Positions 10,143 to 20,999 of a stretch of DNA of 64,000 bases are shown one piece after another. Below the pieces are notes generated by a model that ran no database searches, was not told where the DNA came from, and was given only the letters and a program-made list of their open reading frames with translations. Numbering within the stretch: the first letter of the stretch is position 1; each line of letters begins with the position of its first letter. A program made the translations under genes and the position numbers. The DNA comes from Bryobacterales bacterium (GTDB taxonomy: Bacteria > Acidobacteriota > Terriglobia > Bryobacterales > UBA6623), in NCBI GenBank assembly GCA_028819255.1, contig JAPPMB010000078.1:173586-237585 (forward strand), written 5' to 3'.

Positions 10143-10252
10143 GGTCTCGGGTTCCGCCTACAAGAGTACCCATGTCGCTCGATCGAGACGGGTCCCGGTC
10201 GAGCCTTCCGGGCGAGAAGCGGGTCCCCGGAACACCCGGCCGGTCCGGGTTC

Positions 10253-12730
10253 CTACTGGCGGTAGAGGAACTCGTTGAGATTGAACAGCGTCTGGCAGAG
10301 GTCGACCAGGCCGGTCGGCGTGCTCTCCAGGAACGCCAATGCCTTGGTCCTCTCGCTCGCGCTCGGCATGCGGGACAGCGCGAGTTCAAAGGCCAGGTCC
10401 ACCTGCGCCCGCGCGCTGTGCCCAGCCTCCACGACGACGCGCTGCGCGAAATGCTTCGCCTGCAGCAGCACCTCGGCGTTGTTCATCAGAAGCAGGGCCT
10501 GCGGCGCCACCGTCGAACGCGTCCGGCGGCTGCACGAGGAGACCATGTCGGGCTGGTCGAACGCCTCGAACATCGGGTAGCGGATCGAGCGCTTCGAGAA
10601 CACGTAGATGCTGCGGCGCCAGCTCTCGGGATCCCCGATGGCCATCCCCGGCCACGTCCGATCCGTGCTGGACTGGAAGAGCGCCGGATCGATGAACGGC
10701 CGGACCGCCGGACCGCCGACCGTGCGGTTCAGCGTGCCCGCGACGGCCATGATCTGGTCGCGAATCACCTCGACCTCGTGCCTGTTGCGGCTCTGTCTCC
10801 AGAAGTACGTATTGCCGGAATCCTTCTGCAGATTCTCCGGGATGTCGAGGCTTGCCATGCGATACGCCTCCGAGCCCAGCATCAGACGGTGCATGTGCTT
10901 CACCGACCAGCCGGAGTCCACGAACTCGGTGGCCAGCCAGTCCAGCAGCTGCGGGTTTGACGGCTGCATCCCGGTCTTGCCGAAGTTGCTGGGAGTCCTG
11001 ACGATGCCGTCGCCGAAGTGATGCTGCCAGATCCGGTTGACCATGACCCGCGCGGTCAGCGGGTTGTTCTCGGACGCGATCCATTCTGCGAAGTGCTTCC
11101 GCCGCCAGCTGGTCCCGGCACTCTCCGGAGGGGCAGGGAAGTCGGGCTCGCTTCTGGCCGCCACCGTCAGCACGCCGGGGTCCATGCGCGAACCCTTCGT
11201 CCCGGGGTCTCCCCGATGCAGGAAGTACGACGGCAGGGGCTGGCGGCTGTCCTCCGTGATCGTGCGTGCCGTCGCGTACGGCTCGGGCCGCATCGACTCC
11301 AGGTCACTGATCTCCTGCTGCGTCTCGTCGTACTGGGCGATATCCTTCGCGTCCATCCGTTCTAGAATGTCCGGGACCGCGATCAGCTTGTACAGCGCCT
11401 CCACCTGCCGGGCGTTCAGGCGCTGGGCCTTGTCGCGCTCCCCGGCGGGAGTCTCCCAGGCCGTCCGGTAGTACTTCGGAAGCGTGTCGAGCGTGGCCTG
11501 GAACAGGAACTCCCGGTGGGGCTCTTCGAGCTCCGCGAGCCGCTTCTTGAGGGGCTCCTGCCGCGCGCTGATTTCCTTGTTGAGCGCCTGGTGGCGCTCG
11601 ACCTCATCCGGCGAGACCAGCGGGTAGTCGATTTCCTTGGTCGAGAAGAACACCGCCTGCATCCGGTAGTAGTCCTTCTGCGGAATCGGGTCGAACTTGT
11701 GGTTGTGACAGCGGGCGCACTGCGCGGTCACCGCCAGGAACGTCTGCGCAGTGGTGGCGACGTTGTCGTCGAGCTCGTCCATGCGCGTGCGCTCGTCCTT
11801 GATGTTGTTGTCGAGCACCATGCGCAGGTACCCGGTTGCGATGTTCGCCTCGGGCGAGTCCGGCGCGATCTCGTCGCCGGCGATCTGTTCGCGGACGAAC
11901 AGGTCGTAGGGCTTGTCCTTGTTGAACGCGTTGACGACGTAGTCGCGGTAGCGCCACATCGACGGCCAGTCGAAGTCCCGCTCGTACCCGCCGGAGTCGG
12001 CGTAATGCACCAGGTCGAGCCAGTGGCGGCCCCAGCGCTCGCCGTAGTGCGGCGACTCGAGAAGCGTGTCGACCAGCCGCTTCCACGCATCCGGGGCGCC
12101 GTCGTTCACGAACGCCTCGACCGCGTCGGCCGACGGCGGCAGGCCCGTCAGGTCGAGGTAGACGCGGCGAATGAGGGTCCGCCTGTCCGCGGCCTTGCTG
12201 CGAGTCAGTCCCTTCTCGCTCAGCTTCGCGTCGAGAAAGGCGTCGACGGGATGGCCGCCGCCGCCGCCCGGAACGGCCGGACGCCTCAGATCGACGAAGG
12301 CCCACCACGACCTCTCGTCCTCGGTGACCGGGCGTTCCTCCAGCTTGCGGAGCGCCTCGAGGCGCTGCGCCTCCTCGTCGGTGACGGCAGTCTCCGGCAT
12401 GGGCGCGCCCGCCATGATCCACTTGCGGAGGACTTCGATCTGCTCGTCGGCGAGCTTGCCGCCGGGCGGCATGAACGGCTTGACCTCGTGGGTCACGAGT
12501 TTCCAGAGCCAGCTGCCCTGCAGGCTCGCCCCGGTGACCGCCGCGCCGCGCTCGCCGCCCAGGAGGATCTTCTCGCGGGTCCGCAGGTCCAGCCCGGACT
12601 GCTGGATGGCGGCGCCGTGGCACATCTGGCAGTTCTCCGTCAGGATGGATGTGGCCTGCTCGGCCAGGTCGGAGGCCGTCGCAAACAGCGGAACGGCGGC
12701 GAGCAGTGCGACGATTCGGAAGCCCATCAT
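10253..12730 (-). CDS. Planctomycete-type cytochrome c / DUF1549 / DUF1553 (PSD1-type) protein
   Basis: Signal peptide, ENCQMCHG heme motif, DUF1549-like RLVDTLLESPHYGERWGRHWLDLVHYADSGGYERD, DUF1553-like NPLTARVMVNRIWQHHFGDGIVRTPSNFG. Confidence 0.92.
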   Translation of the reverse strand: MMGFRIVALLAAVPLFATASDLAEQATSILTENCQMCHGAAIQQSGLDLRTREKILLGGERGAAVTGASLQGSWLWKLVTHEVKPFMPPGGKLADEQIEVLRKWIMAGAPMPETAVTDEEAQRLEALRKLEERPVTEDERSWWAFVDLRRPAVPGGGGGHPVDAFLDAKLSEKGLTRSKAADRRTLIRRVYLDLTGLPPSADAVEAFVNDGAPDAWKRLVDTLLESPHYGERWGRHWLDLVHYADSGGYERDFDWPSMWRYRDYVVNAFNKDKPYDLFVREQIAGDEIAPDSPEANIATGYLRMVLDNNIKDERTRMDELDDNVATTAQTFLAVTAQCARCHNHKFDPIPQKDYYRMQAVFFSTKEIDYPLVSPDEVERHQALNKEISARQEPLKKRLAELEEPHREFLFQATLDTLPKYYRTAWETPAGERDKAQRLNARQVEALYKLIAVPDILERMDAKDIAQYDETQQEISDLESMRPEPYATARTITEDSRQPLPSYFLHRGDPGTKGSRMDPGVLTVAARSEPDFPAPPESAGTSWRRKHFAEWIASENNPLTARVMVNRIWQHHFGDGIVRTPSNFGKTGMQPSNPQLLDWLATEFVDSGWSVKHMHRLMLGSEAYRMASLDIPENLQKDSGNTYFWRQSRNRHEVEVIRDQIMAVAGTLNRTVGGPAVRPFIDPALFQSSTDRTWPGMAIGDPESWRRSIYVFSKRSIRYPMFEAFDQPDMVSSCSRRTRSTVAPQALLLMNNAEVLLQAKHFAQRVVVEAGHSARAQVDLAFELALSRMPSASERTKALAFLESTPTGLVDLCQTLFNLNEFLYRQ

Positions 12731-12867
12731 TCAATCCATTGTCACTGTAGCGGCCCAAGCTTGCAACCACCTTCCGGCCCCTCTTGCCGGCGGCGCCCCT
12801 GCATTCCGCATGGAGCCAGCGGCAGGCAGCGGCCCTGCCTATACTGGGATGGCGCAGGCCCGGGCGA

Positions 12868-14034
12868 ATGCAACCCTGCTACTTCGACCACAACGCGACC
12901 ACGCCGGTTGACCCCCGGGTCGTCGAAGCGATGCTGCCCCACTTCGGGCAGGTCTACGGGAACGCATCCAGCCTGCACCGCTTCGGACAGGAAGCGCGCA
13001 AGGGGGTCGAGCGGGCGCGACGGCAGATCGCGGCGCGGCTCGGCTGCAGTGCCCGGGACATTGTGTTCACCAGCGGCGGCACCGAGGCCGACAACCTGGC
13101 GGTCTTCGGAACCGTCCGCGGAGCCCAGCGCCGGAGCCGTCACGTCATCACCAGCCAGATCGAGCACCCTGCGGTGCTGAACGCCTGCGAGCGCCTGGAA
13201 GCCGAGGGCGTTGATGTGACCTATCTTCCGGCGGGGTCCGACGGCCTCGTCTCGCCCGACGATGTCCGGGCGGCGCTTCGTCCGGACACGGTTCTGGTGA
13301 CCATCATGCACGCGAACAACGAGCTCGGCACACTGCAGCCGGTCCGTGAGATTTCCCGGATTGCCCGCGAGGCCGGGATCCCGCTGCACTCGGACGGAGT
13401 CCAGAGCTTCGGCAAGGTGGCGACTCGCGTGAAGGATCTCGGAGTCGACATGTTCAGCCTCAGCGCCCACAAGATCTACGGGCCGAAGGGGGTCGGCGCA
13501 CTCTATATTCGTCGCGGGCTCCAGGTCGAGAAGGTCCAGTACGGCGGCAGCCATGAGCGTGACCGGAGGCCCGGCACCGAGAACGTTCCGGGAATCGTCG
13601 GCCTTGGCGCCGCTGCGGAGCTGGCCGGGGCAGATCTCGACAGCGAGGCCGATCGCGTCGGGCGGCTGCGCGACCGCATGGAGGACGGAATTCTCGCAAG
13701 GATCGGGAGCGCGCACGTCCATGCGAGGACATCGCCCAGGCTGCCCACCACCTCCAGCGTACGGTTCGATCACGTCGAATCCGAGCCGCTCCTGATCTCG
13801 CTGGACCTAAGCGGGTATGCGGTCTCCAGCGGGTCGGCCTGCTCAAGCGGCGCAGTCGAGCCGTCGCACGTTCTGTCCGCAATCGGCCTGAGCCGTCTGG
13901 AGGCAAAATCGACGCTGCGATTCTCGCTGGGAAGGGCGACCGATTCGGACCAGGTCGATTCGCTGCTTCGCACTCTGCCGGGGATCGTCGAGCGCCTGCG
14001 CGCCCTCTCGCCCGCATGGGAGGGAGCCGCCTGA
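12868..14034 (+). CDS. Cysteine desulfurase (NifS/IscS-like, PLP-dependent)
   Basis: YFDHNATTPVDPRV, GGTEADNLA, SAHKIYGPKGVGALY (PLP Lys), SSGSACSSG catalytic Cys. Confidence 0.93.
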   Translation: MQPCYFDHNATTPVDPRVVEAMLPHFGQVYGNASSLHRFGQEARKGVERARRQIAARLGCSARDIVFTSGGTEADNLAVFGTVRGAQRRSRHVITSQIEHPAVLNACERLEAEGVDVTYLPAGSDGLVSPDDVRAALRPDTVLVTIMHANNELGTLQPVREISRIAREAGIPLHSDGVQSFGKVATRVKDLGVDMFSLSAHKIYGPKGVGALYIRRGLQVEKVQYGGSHERDRRPGTENVPGIVGLGAAAELAGADLDSEADRVGRLRDRMEDGILARIGSAHVHARTSPRLPTTSSVRFDHVESEPLLISLDLSGYAVSSGSACSSGAVEPSHVLSAIGLSRLEAKSTLRFSLGRATDSDQVDSLLRTLPGIVERLRALSPAWEGAA

Positions 14035-14249
14035 GCCCGCTGCCGTCGTCCGCGCGGCCCGTTGCCGCCCGAACCTGAGTTCGGCTGAGGATGGCGGGCC
14101 TTGGTCCCGCCGGCAATCCGTCCGTGCGAAGCCCGGGCGTCCAGCCGGCCTGGATCCGACGTGTGCCGGACAGCTGCTCCGGGCTGCCGACGAGCCGGCA
14201 AGCGATCTCGATTCAGGGGCGGAAGCGCGGCAACCGCGCCGCGTGCGCC

Positions 14250-14672
14250 TCAGCTCCGGACCGAGTCGCAGTGGATCTGCCAACTCACGCCGAACTTGTC
14301 CGTCAGAGCACCGAAGTAGGCGCCCCAGAACATGTCCTGCAACGGCATGTCTACGGCTCCGCCGTCGGACAGCTTGGCAAAGATGTCGTCCGCCTCCTGC
14401 CTCTCGGCGGCGTGCACCGTGATGGAGAAGTTGTTCCCGATGACGTTCGGAGGGCCGAATCCCGGCACACAGTCACTGCCCATCAGCACGCTTGGACCGA
14501 TCGCCAGCGACACGTGCATCAGATGATTGAGGTACTCGTCCGCCACGCCCATGTCAGGCGGGCCGGCAGCGAACGTCTGGAGTTCCTGGAAGTCTCCGCC
14601 GAATGCGGAGCGGTAGAATTCGAATGCCTCGCGGCAGTTGCCGTCGAACTTGAGATAGGTGTCCAGCTTCAT
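14250..14672 (-). CDS. VOC-superfamily (PhnB/glyoxalase-like) protein
   Basis: KLDTYLKFDGNCREAFEFYRSAFGG ... GAYFGALTDKFGVSWQI. Confidence 0.88.
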   Translation of the reverse strand: MKLDTYLKFDGNCREAFEFYRSAFGGDFQELQTFAAGPPDMGVADEYLNHLMHVSLAIGPSVLMGSDCVPGFGPPNVIGNNFSITVHAAERQEADDIFAKLSDGGAVDMPLQDMFWGAYFGALTDKFGVSWQIHCDSVRS

Positions 14673-14880
14673 GAGTGCTCTCGTGGTTGCTTCATCCGGT
14701 CTCGAGGTCAGCAGGCTCCGCCCGGCCTCGCGAAGGTTTGCAACATGGATTAGTCCCAGAATACGGCATCGGGCTCAGTGTGCCTGGTGCCGAACGGGAC
14801 ACCGCGAGCGCCGTGGCTCCCGCCGACAGGCCGCCCGGGCCCTGCCGGTCCGCAAGGACCCGGAGTGATTCGACTACAAT

Positions 14881-16053
14881 GTGAGCCGCGCACTGGAAAT
14901 GTCGACCCGACTGAAGAAGCGCTTTGGACTCGGTTCACTGGCGGCGGCCGGCCAGTCGGCGCGTGTCGGGGACCCGCCGGCAGTAGCCGTCACCGGCGTG
15001 CAGGCTTGGGCCATCCGTTTGGGGCCGAAGGCGGGTCCGCGACTGGTGGTCGCCGTTCGTGCCGGGGACGACCTGACCGGCTACGGCGAGACTGCGTGCG
15101 GACCCGACGCCGCGGCCTCGGTTAAGGAGATGCTGAGGGTCGGCGAGGCCCTGGTGGGCAGGGATGGCCTCGCGAGTGTGGCCGCCTGGACCGCCCTGTC
15201 GTCCGCCCCGCCCGCGCTCCGGGGCGCCATCGACATCGCACTGCTGGATCTGAGGGGCAAGGTCGCTCAGGCTCCGGTCTACGATTTGCTCGCGGGCCGA
15301 ACTCGGGAAAAGGCGCGGGCGATGGCAGCGTTGCGCGGTTCAAGTGAGACCGAACTGACGAGCCAGTTGACGGCGGCCCTGGCGGCCGGCTACCGAGCGT
15401 TCTCGGTGCCGGTTCTGCTCCCCGAGGACACGCCCACTCGGGGCCGGGATTTCTTCGCCGAGACCGTGGAGATGCTGGAGAGGTTGCGGGAGGCGGGTGC
15501 CGACGACCTTGCTCTGGACTGCGCGGGCCGGACCAGCGCGGCCGAGGCCGCCAGTCTTGCCGCCCGTTGCGAGTCCCTGCACCTGATGTGGATGGACGAG
15601 CCGGCAGGCCGGATCGGCGAGGCAGCGCTCCAGAAGATGGCTCTCGAGACAGTGACGCCCCTCGGATGGGGCCGGTCGCTGGTGTCGAGCGGCGCCTTCC
15701 AGGACCTCCTGCGCATGCAGGTCATCGACGTGCTCCGGCCGGACATCGGCGTGCACGGCATCAGTTCCACTCGGACACTCGCTGCCATGGCCGAGGCCTA
15801 CTACACGGCGATCGCTCCCTACCATCGAGGTGGTCCGATCGGCACCGCCGCCGCCCTGCAGGTCGCGGCGTCCACCCCGAATTTCGTCGTTCAGGAGGTG
15901 GCGTTCTCGACGGACGGCGAGGAGGGAAAGGTCGCTGAGGAAATCGCCGGCGGCTGGCTGCCCGCGCTGACCGACGGCTTCTTCGAACTGCCGACCGGTC
16001 CGGGACTCGGCCTGGAAATCGACGAGGACGCGTTGGAGATGCACTCGATATGA
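14881..16053 (+). CDS. Enolase-superfamily (mandelate racemase/muconate lactonizing) homologue, apparently missing one metal ligand
   Basis: GAIDIALLDLRGKVAQAPVYDLLAG, LDCAGRT, MDEP, GPIGTAAALQVA; GTG start; ATGA overlap with the next gene. Confidence 0.85.
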   Translation: MSRALEMSTRLKKRFGLGSLAAAGQSARVGDPPAVAVTGVQAWAIRLGPKAGPRLVVAVRAGDDLTGYGETACGPDAAASVKEMLRVGEALVGRDGLASVAAWTALSSAPPALRGAIDIALLDLRGKVAQAPVYDLLAGRTREKARAMAALRGSSETELTSQLTAALAAGYRAFSVPVLLPEDTPTRGRDFFAETVEMLERLREAGADDLALDCAGRTSAAEAASLAARCESLHLMWMDEPAGRIGEAALQKMALETVTPLGWGRSLVSSGAFQDLLRMQVIDVLRPDIGVHGISSTRTLAAMAEAYYTAIAPYHRGGPIGTAAALQVAASTPNFVVQEVAFSTDGEEGKVAEEIAGGWLPALTDGFFELPTGPGLGLEIDEDALEMHSI

Positions 16054-17360
16054 ACAGACGGCAGTTCTTCGGCGGTGCGCTCATGGCCGGCGCCTCTTCC
16101 GCGGTCGGGGCCGGGGCGACAGCCCGCGGGCCGCTTGCCGGCGGCGCGGGCCTGCCCGCGGTTGCTCCAGCCGTGTCCGCGGCTCCGTCCGGGATCCGGA
16201 TCACCGGAGCCAAGACGTTCGGAGTCACGTGGGAGGACGACTCCGATCGGCCCTACGTCTTCATCAAGCTCGAGACGGACCAGGGTGTCGTCGGATGGGG
16301 CGAAGCAACGCTGGAGGGCAAGGCGGGTGCCGTCCTGGAGACCCTCAACGACCTGAGGGAGTTCTACATCGGTCAGGACCCGATGCGGGTCGAGCACATC
16401 TGGCAAAGCATGTACGTGCATGCCTTCTATCGGGCGGGGCCGATTCTGGGCTCGGCAATCTCCGGGATCGACCAGGCGCTGTGGGACATTCGCGGCAAGG
16501 TGCTCGGCCAGCCTGTCTACCGACTTCTGGGCGGGCCGATCGATTCCCGCGGCGTGAGGGGCTACTACCACGCCCGGGCCAGCACGCTGGAGGAACTGCA
16601 GGCTGTGCGGGAATCCGCCGAGCGGCTGGGCGTCACGGCGTTCAAGAGCGGCATACCCGGCTACTACGAGTGGATCGAGACCAACGCGAAGATCAGCGCC
16701 GCGGTCAGGAAGATCCAGACCTTGCGCGAGGGCCTCGGCGACGGCATCGACATCGGGGTCGACTTCCACGCGAAGACCAGCCCCACGGTGGCATCGATCA
16801 TTTGCAAGGAAGTCGAGCCGCTGCATCTGATGTTCATCGAGGAGCCGTGCCCGCCGGAGAACTACAAGGCGATGGCGCGCATCGCGCGGCGGACAACGAC
16901 GCCGATCGCGACCGGGGAGCGGCTGGTGGCGCACTACTCCACGCAGCAGCTGCTGGAGGACGGCACGGTCGACATCCTGCAGTGTGACATCAACCATGTC
17001 GGCGGAGTGACGGCCCTCTGGAAGGTCGGCGCGATGGCACAGGCCGCAGGCTGCCATATGGCGCCGCATGCCTGCGAAGGGCCCATCGGCGGCATCGCCA
17101 CCCTGCATGTCGACGCCGCCATGCCGAACTTCATCGTGCAGGAGATCTGCTCCGGCGTGGAGCCCGGTTTCAAGGAGCGGCTCTGGGAGGAATGGCTGGG
17201 ATTTCCCGCGATGCGCATGGTCGACGGCTACTTTCCCCTGCCGGACAAGCCGGGACTGGGGTTCGACGTTGACGAAGCTGCGCTGGCAAGACACCCGTTT
17301 CAGGGCACCAAGCCCATGGCGCGAGCCTGGCACGAAGACGGAAGCGTCGCTGCCTGGTAG
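16050..17360 (+). CDS. Mandelate racemase/muconate lactonizing enzyme family (galactonate dehydratase-like), Tat-type signal
   Basis: MNRRQFFGGALMAGAS Tat-like leader; SGIDQALWDIRGKVLGQPVYRLLGG; VDFH / IEEP / TGER metal ligands. Confidence 0.92.
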   Translation: MNRRQFFGGALMAGASSAVGAGATARGPLAGGAGLPAVAPAVSAAPSGIRITGAKTFGVTWEDDSDRPYVFIKLETDQGVVGWGEATLEGKAGAVLETLNDLREFYIGQDPMRVEHIWQSMYVHAFYRAGPILGSAISGIDQALWDIRGKVLGQPVYRLLGGPIDSRGVRGYYHARASTLEELQAVRESAERLGVTAFKSGIPGYYEWIETNAKISAAVRKIQTLREGLGDGIDIGVDFHAKTSPTVASIICKEVEPLHLMFIEEPCPPENYKAMARIARRTTTPIATGERLVAHYSTQQLLEDGTVDILQCDINHVGGVTALWKVGAMAQAAGCHMAPHACEGPIGGIATLHVDAAMPNFIVQEICSGVEPGFKERLWEEWLGFPAMRMVDGYFPLPDKPGLGFDVDEAALARHPFQGTKPMARAWHEDGSVAAW

Positions 17361-17610
17361 CCGGCAGCCCTCCGCCGCACCGGGTCTCGATGCACGGAAC
17401 GCTGATTGCCCCGGTGCGGGATCAGCGGGGCAGGCAGTGAGGATCGCTGCTTTCCCGGGTCCGAAGCCGACTGGTCACGCAGCATGCGGCTGCTCAGTAC
17501 TCCCGAATCACCTGCCATGGAAACGCGCCATTGCGTCATTGGGCGACGGGCCCGTGCCGGCGAGCTCTGCTACGGAGCGAGGATGCTCAGCCTTGCCGAC
17601 CGGACCGCAC

Positions 17611-20600
17611 TCAGAAGAAGAACCGGATTCCCACCTGCATCTGGAGCGGGCCCGTTCCGTAGACTTGGGCGTTGTTCCGGTCGTACTCGCCGTCCTGCGA
17701 CCGAAGGCGGCGGAAGGACGGTCTGGGGTTCGCTTGCCTGCCGGTTGCCAGGTCCACGCCCGTTCCGTAGATCTGGTTGAATGTGCCGTACTCGACATTG
17801 TCAACGTCCAGGGCGTTGAAGAGTTCCGCCGACAGCTCGATTCTGGATGTCTCGGACACCCGAAACTGTCTCAGCACCCGAATGTCCAGGTTCCGCATCC
17901 CGCGGTCGCGAAACGAGTTGCGCCCGAAGTGCCGTCCCGGCGCCTCGAGGGCCCGGTCCGCCGCAAACTGGTCGCCGTTCAGGTCGAGACCCGCCATCGG
18001 GCTGAACGGCGGGCCGCTCGACGCCCTGAGGATCGCCGACCACACGATTCCCCAGGGCAGGTCGATGACCGCGTGGGACGTCAGCTGGTGCCTGAGATCC
18101 AGGTCCGACGGTCCGTATTCGTCGTCAGGACGGGCGTGGTCGGTGTGCTGAGGGCTCCAGAAGTATCCTTCGTTGGCGTCGCTGGAGTACGCTCGGGCGT
18201 AAGTGTAGTGCGACACCAGCTGGATTCGGCTGCCCCTGTACTTCCAGTGTGTCGTCACGCCGTGGTAGTCTGCCCGCCCGATGGATTCCACAACGAACAT
18301 GGGGCCAAGGCGGGGCGCAGGCCTCTTCCCGGTGTCGTAGAAGGGGATTTGCGCCGGATCGTCGGGTCGAAGCTGCGAAGACGGGAGGTTGTAGTCACGT
18401 TGCCCGTGGAGCATTGAGGTGTGGTGTCGCATCCATTGCATGCCCACCAGCATGTTTCCGGTCAGTCCGTACTCCAGGGCCAGGCTGTACTTCACGGATC
18501 GCGGATTCCGGAACGTCTCGTGAACGGCCCACGGTGCCGCCCCGAGGTAGGGGTCGCCGTCCAGCACCGTGGCGATTTCCTCCCGGGAGAAGGCCGGCAG
18601 GCCGTTCAGCGGGTATTGGTTCAGGTCGATGCCCGCCGCCAGAAACTGTCGATACACCGAAGTCTCGGTCGTGGGCAGCGCCACCGAAAGATTGAACGGG
18701 GGGTCGCGAAAGCTCTTGGTTGCGGCATTGAAGAATACCGGCGGAGTCACCGCGTAGAAGACCCCGGCACTTCCGCGCAGCACGAGACGCCCCGACAGGC
18801 CGGACGGACTGTAGGCAAACCCAGCGCGCGGCATCCACTGCCTGGTGGAGTCCGGAATGAAGGTCGGATCGACCCGGCCGAACAGGAACTCGGTCGCGCG
18901 CACCTGGTCGATCAGTGCGGTGTTTCCCAGTTGCGGGGCGGCGTTGAACTGAGCCTCCCAGCGAAATCCCAGATCCAGCGTCAGTCCTGGCGCAGCCCTC
19001 CAGGAGTCTTGCGCATAGAGCGCCGCGTGGCCCACTCCGGCGACACCGACGGTGTTGCCCATCTGTCGGAAGTAGAGGCCCGGGGCGTCAAAGCGATTGG
19101 CGATCTGACCGCCCGGGGTCAGGATGTCGAGGATTTCGTCGGGATCCGATGAGAAGACACGGAAGGTCCCGTACTGGTTGTAGCCGAACACATCGTCGAT
19201 CCACACGTGGTCGATCTCCCCGCCGACCTTGATGTCATGGGATCCCGCGTGCAGCATCACGCTGTTGTTCACGAGCGGACGGATGTCCGTCTCTGTCGTC
19301 GGAAGAAAGGATCGGGTTCCAAACGATCCCAGGTTTGTTCCCACCACGGGTTCCGCCGAGTTCGCATGCCGCGGCCGCTGTTCCCGTGTCAGGGTGAATC
19401 GGAACTGATTGACCAGATTGGGGCCCAGGACGCTTGTCAGCTGGCCGGTCAAGAAGTGGACCACGTCCTCTTCCGTGCCGTTGTTGCTCAGCGCCCGCAC
19501 GGTCCGGGGGTGCTTGGGGTCGCCGATGCTGACAGCGTTCACGCCCCTGCCTCGGCTGTAGTTGTAGCGGGTCATGAACTGGCTCCCGCCGCCGAACTGG
19601 TAGTCGAATCGAGGGGTCAAGGCCACCGCGTCGTTCGTTGCCTGGAAGGGCTGCTCCAGGCTCTGGAAAAGGTCGAAGGCCTCAGGTCCGCGGCTGCGGT
19701 CGGCGGTGTCCAGAAGGGGAAACTCGACATATCGCGGACTGGAACTGTCCTGACGCTCGACTGCAAAGAACCAGAACGCGGCGTCTTTCTTCAGTGGTCC
19801 GCCCGCCGATCCGCCGAATTGCCGCAGGTCCTCGAGAGTCCTTGCTCCGAAGGGATCCCTCAATCCGAGTCGAGGATGCCGCCTCTGGTAGAACGCGTCG
19901 CCGTGGAACTCGTTGCTGCCCGACTTGGTTGAGACGTTGACCACCCCGGATGTGGTTCGCCCATACTCGGCCGTAAAGCCCGAGGTGACGGCCTGGAACT
20001 CCTGGATCGCGCTCTGGGGCAGCGTCATCGCCGACCCGGCGCGCTCGCCGCCCTGGATGCCGCCGAAGAACGCCTGGTTGTAGTCCGTTCCGTCCACGGA
20101 AACGTTCGTGTAGATGCCTCTCTGCGCTCCGAACGAGAGGTGCCCCGCGGCACGGGAAACCTGAACGCCCGGCGTCAGCAGGGCGAAGTCGTGAAAGCGA
20201 CGCCCGTTGATCGGGAGGTCATTGAACACCCGGTCTCCGACGACGTTGCTGGATGCGGGGAGCATTGCGTCGATCATGGCCGCCGAGACCTCGATCTCGG
20301 TGTACGTGCGTTCAAGGTCCATTTGCAGGTCGACCCGAACGGCGCCGCCCACGCTGACCGCGATTCCGTCCACCGTCGCCGCGGCGAAGTCCGGGCTGGT
20401 TGCCGTGACCGCGTACTCTCCCGGTCGAAGCGAGCCGATCCGGAACTGACCGTAGCCGTCTGTGCGCACGGTCCGCCTGGCTCCGCTCTCCGCCGCGACC
20501 GCGACGATCTCGGCCTCGGGGATCAGGCCGCCTTCCGGTCCGGTGACCTCACCAACGATGCGGCCGAGGTTCGCGTCGAACTGGGCTCGCAGCCGGTCCA

Positions 20601-20685
20601 GGAACGCGCCGGGAACGGTCGACGCGACGAGGACAAGAAGGCTCAGCACGACAGCCCTGTGCGCATTGGCGCCACCGCCGAGCAC
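17611..20685 (-). CDS. Oar-like TonB-dependent receptor with carboxypeptidase-regulatory domain (start uncertain: GTG 20685 or ATG 20844)
   Basis: GRIVGEVTGPEGGLIPEAEI repeat; INGRRFHDFALLTPGV; TKSGSNEFHGDAFYQRRH; C-terminal LQMQVGIRFFF. Confidence 0.9.
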   Translation of the reverse strand: MLGGGANAHRAVVLSLLVLVASTVPGAFLDRLRAQFDANLGRIVGEVTGPEGGLIPEAEIVAVAAESGARRTVRTDGYGQFRIGSLRPGEYAVTATSPDFAAATVDGIAVSVGGAVRVDLQMDLERTYTEIEVSAAMIDAMLPASSNVVGDRVFNDLPINGRRFHDFALLTPGVQVSRAAGHLSFGAQRGIYTNVSVDGTDYNQAFFGGIQGGERAGSAMTLPQSAIQEFQAVTSGFTAEYGRTTSGVVNVSTKSGSNEFHGDAFYQRRHPRLGLRDPFGARTLEDLRQFGGSAGGPLKKDAAFWFFAVERQDSSSPRYVEFPLLDTADRSRGPEAFDLFQSLEQPFQATNDAVALTPRFDYQFGGGSQFMTRYNYSRGRGVNAVSIGDPKHPRTVRALSNNGTEEDVVHFLTGQLTSVLGPNLVNQFRFTLTREQRPRHANSAEPVVGTNLGSFGTRSFLPTTETDIRPLVNNSVMLHAGSHDIKVGGEIDHVWIDDVFGYNQYGTFRVFSSDPDEILDILTPGGQIANRFDAPGLYFRQMGNTVGVAGVGHAALYAQDSWRAAPGLTLDLGFRWEAQFNAAPQLGNTALIDQVRATEFLFGRVDPTFIPDSTRQWMPRAGFAYSPSGLSGRLVLRGSAGVFYAVTPPVFFNAATKSFRDPPFNLSVALPTTETSVYRQFLAAGIDLNQYPLNGLPAFSREEIATVLDGDPYLGAAPWAVHETFRNPRSVKYSLALEYGLTGNMLVGMQWMRHHTSMLHGQRDYNLPSSQLRPDDPAQIPFYDTGKRPAPRLGPMFVVESIGRADYHGVTTHWKYRGSRIQLVSHYTYARAYSSDANEGYFWSPQHTDHARPDDEYGPSDLDLRHQLTSHAVIDLPWGIVWSAILRASSGPPFSPMAGLDLNGDQFAADRALEAPGRHFGRNSFRDRGMRNLDIRVLRQFRVSETSRIELSAELFNALDVDNVEYGTFNQIYGTGVDLATGRQANPRPSFRRLRSQDGEYDRNNAQVYGTGPLQMQVGIRFFF

Positions 20686-20999
20686 GCGATGGGGGGCAGG
20701 GATCAAGACCAGGTCCGTCCGAGAGCCTGCCGCCAACGACGTCCCGCCCCTGCCGACACTCCAGCATGGACACGTGCTGTCAAGTGGATTCCGGAATTCA
20801 CTGCCCATTCGGGACCTCGGCTGCCTGATTGACGGTGTTGCCATCTTGTTCTCGTACAGAGTACGCACCACTAGTGTCGCGTTGAGCACCCGGACAATGC
20901 CACACAAATCGTTATTATTGAACGAGTTGCCAGTGAGTTCAGGGTGTCCGGGACTTGAATCCTCCGGCACCAGCTGATGGGTCGCTCCCACGTCCCTTC

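Noticed and set aside
20940-20985. tRNA-like 3' end (GGATTCAAGTCCCGG on the minus strand)
   Set aside because: No anticodon or D-arm could be assembled; the region is within the IS4-like element.
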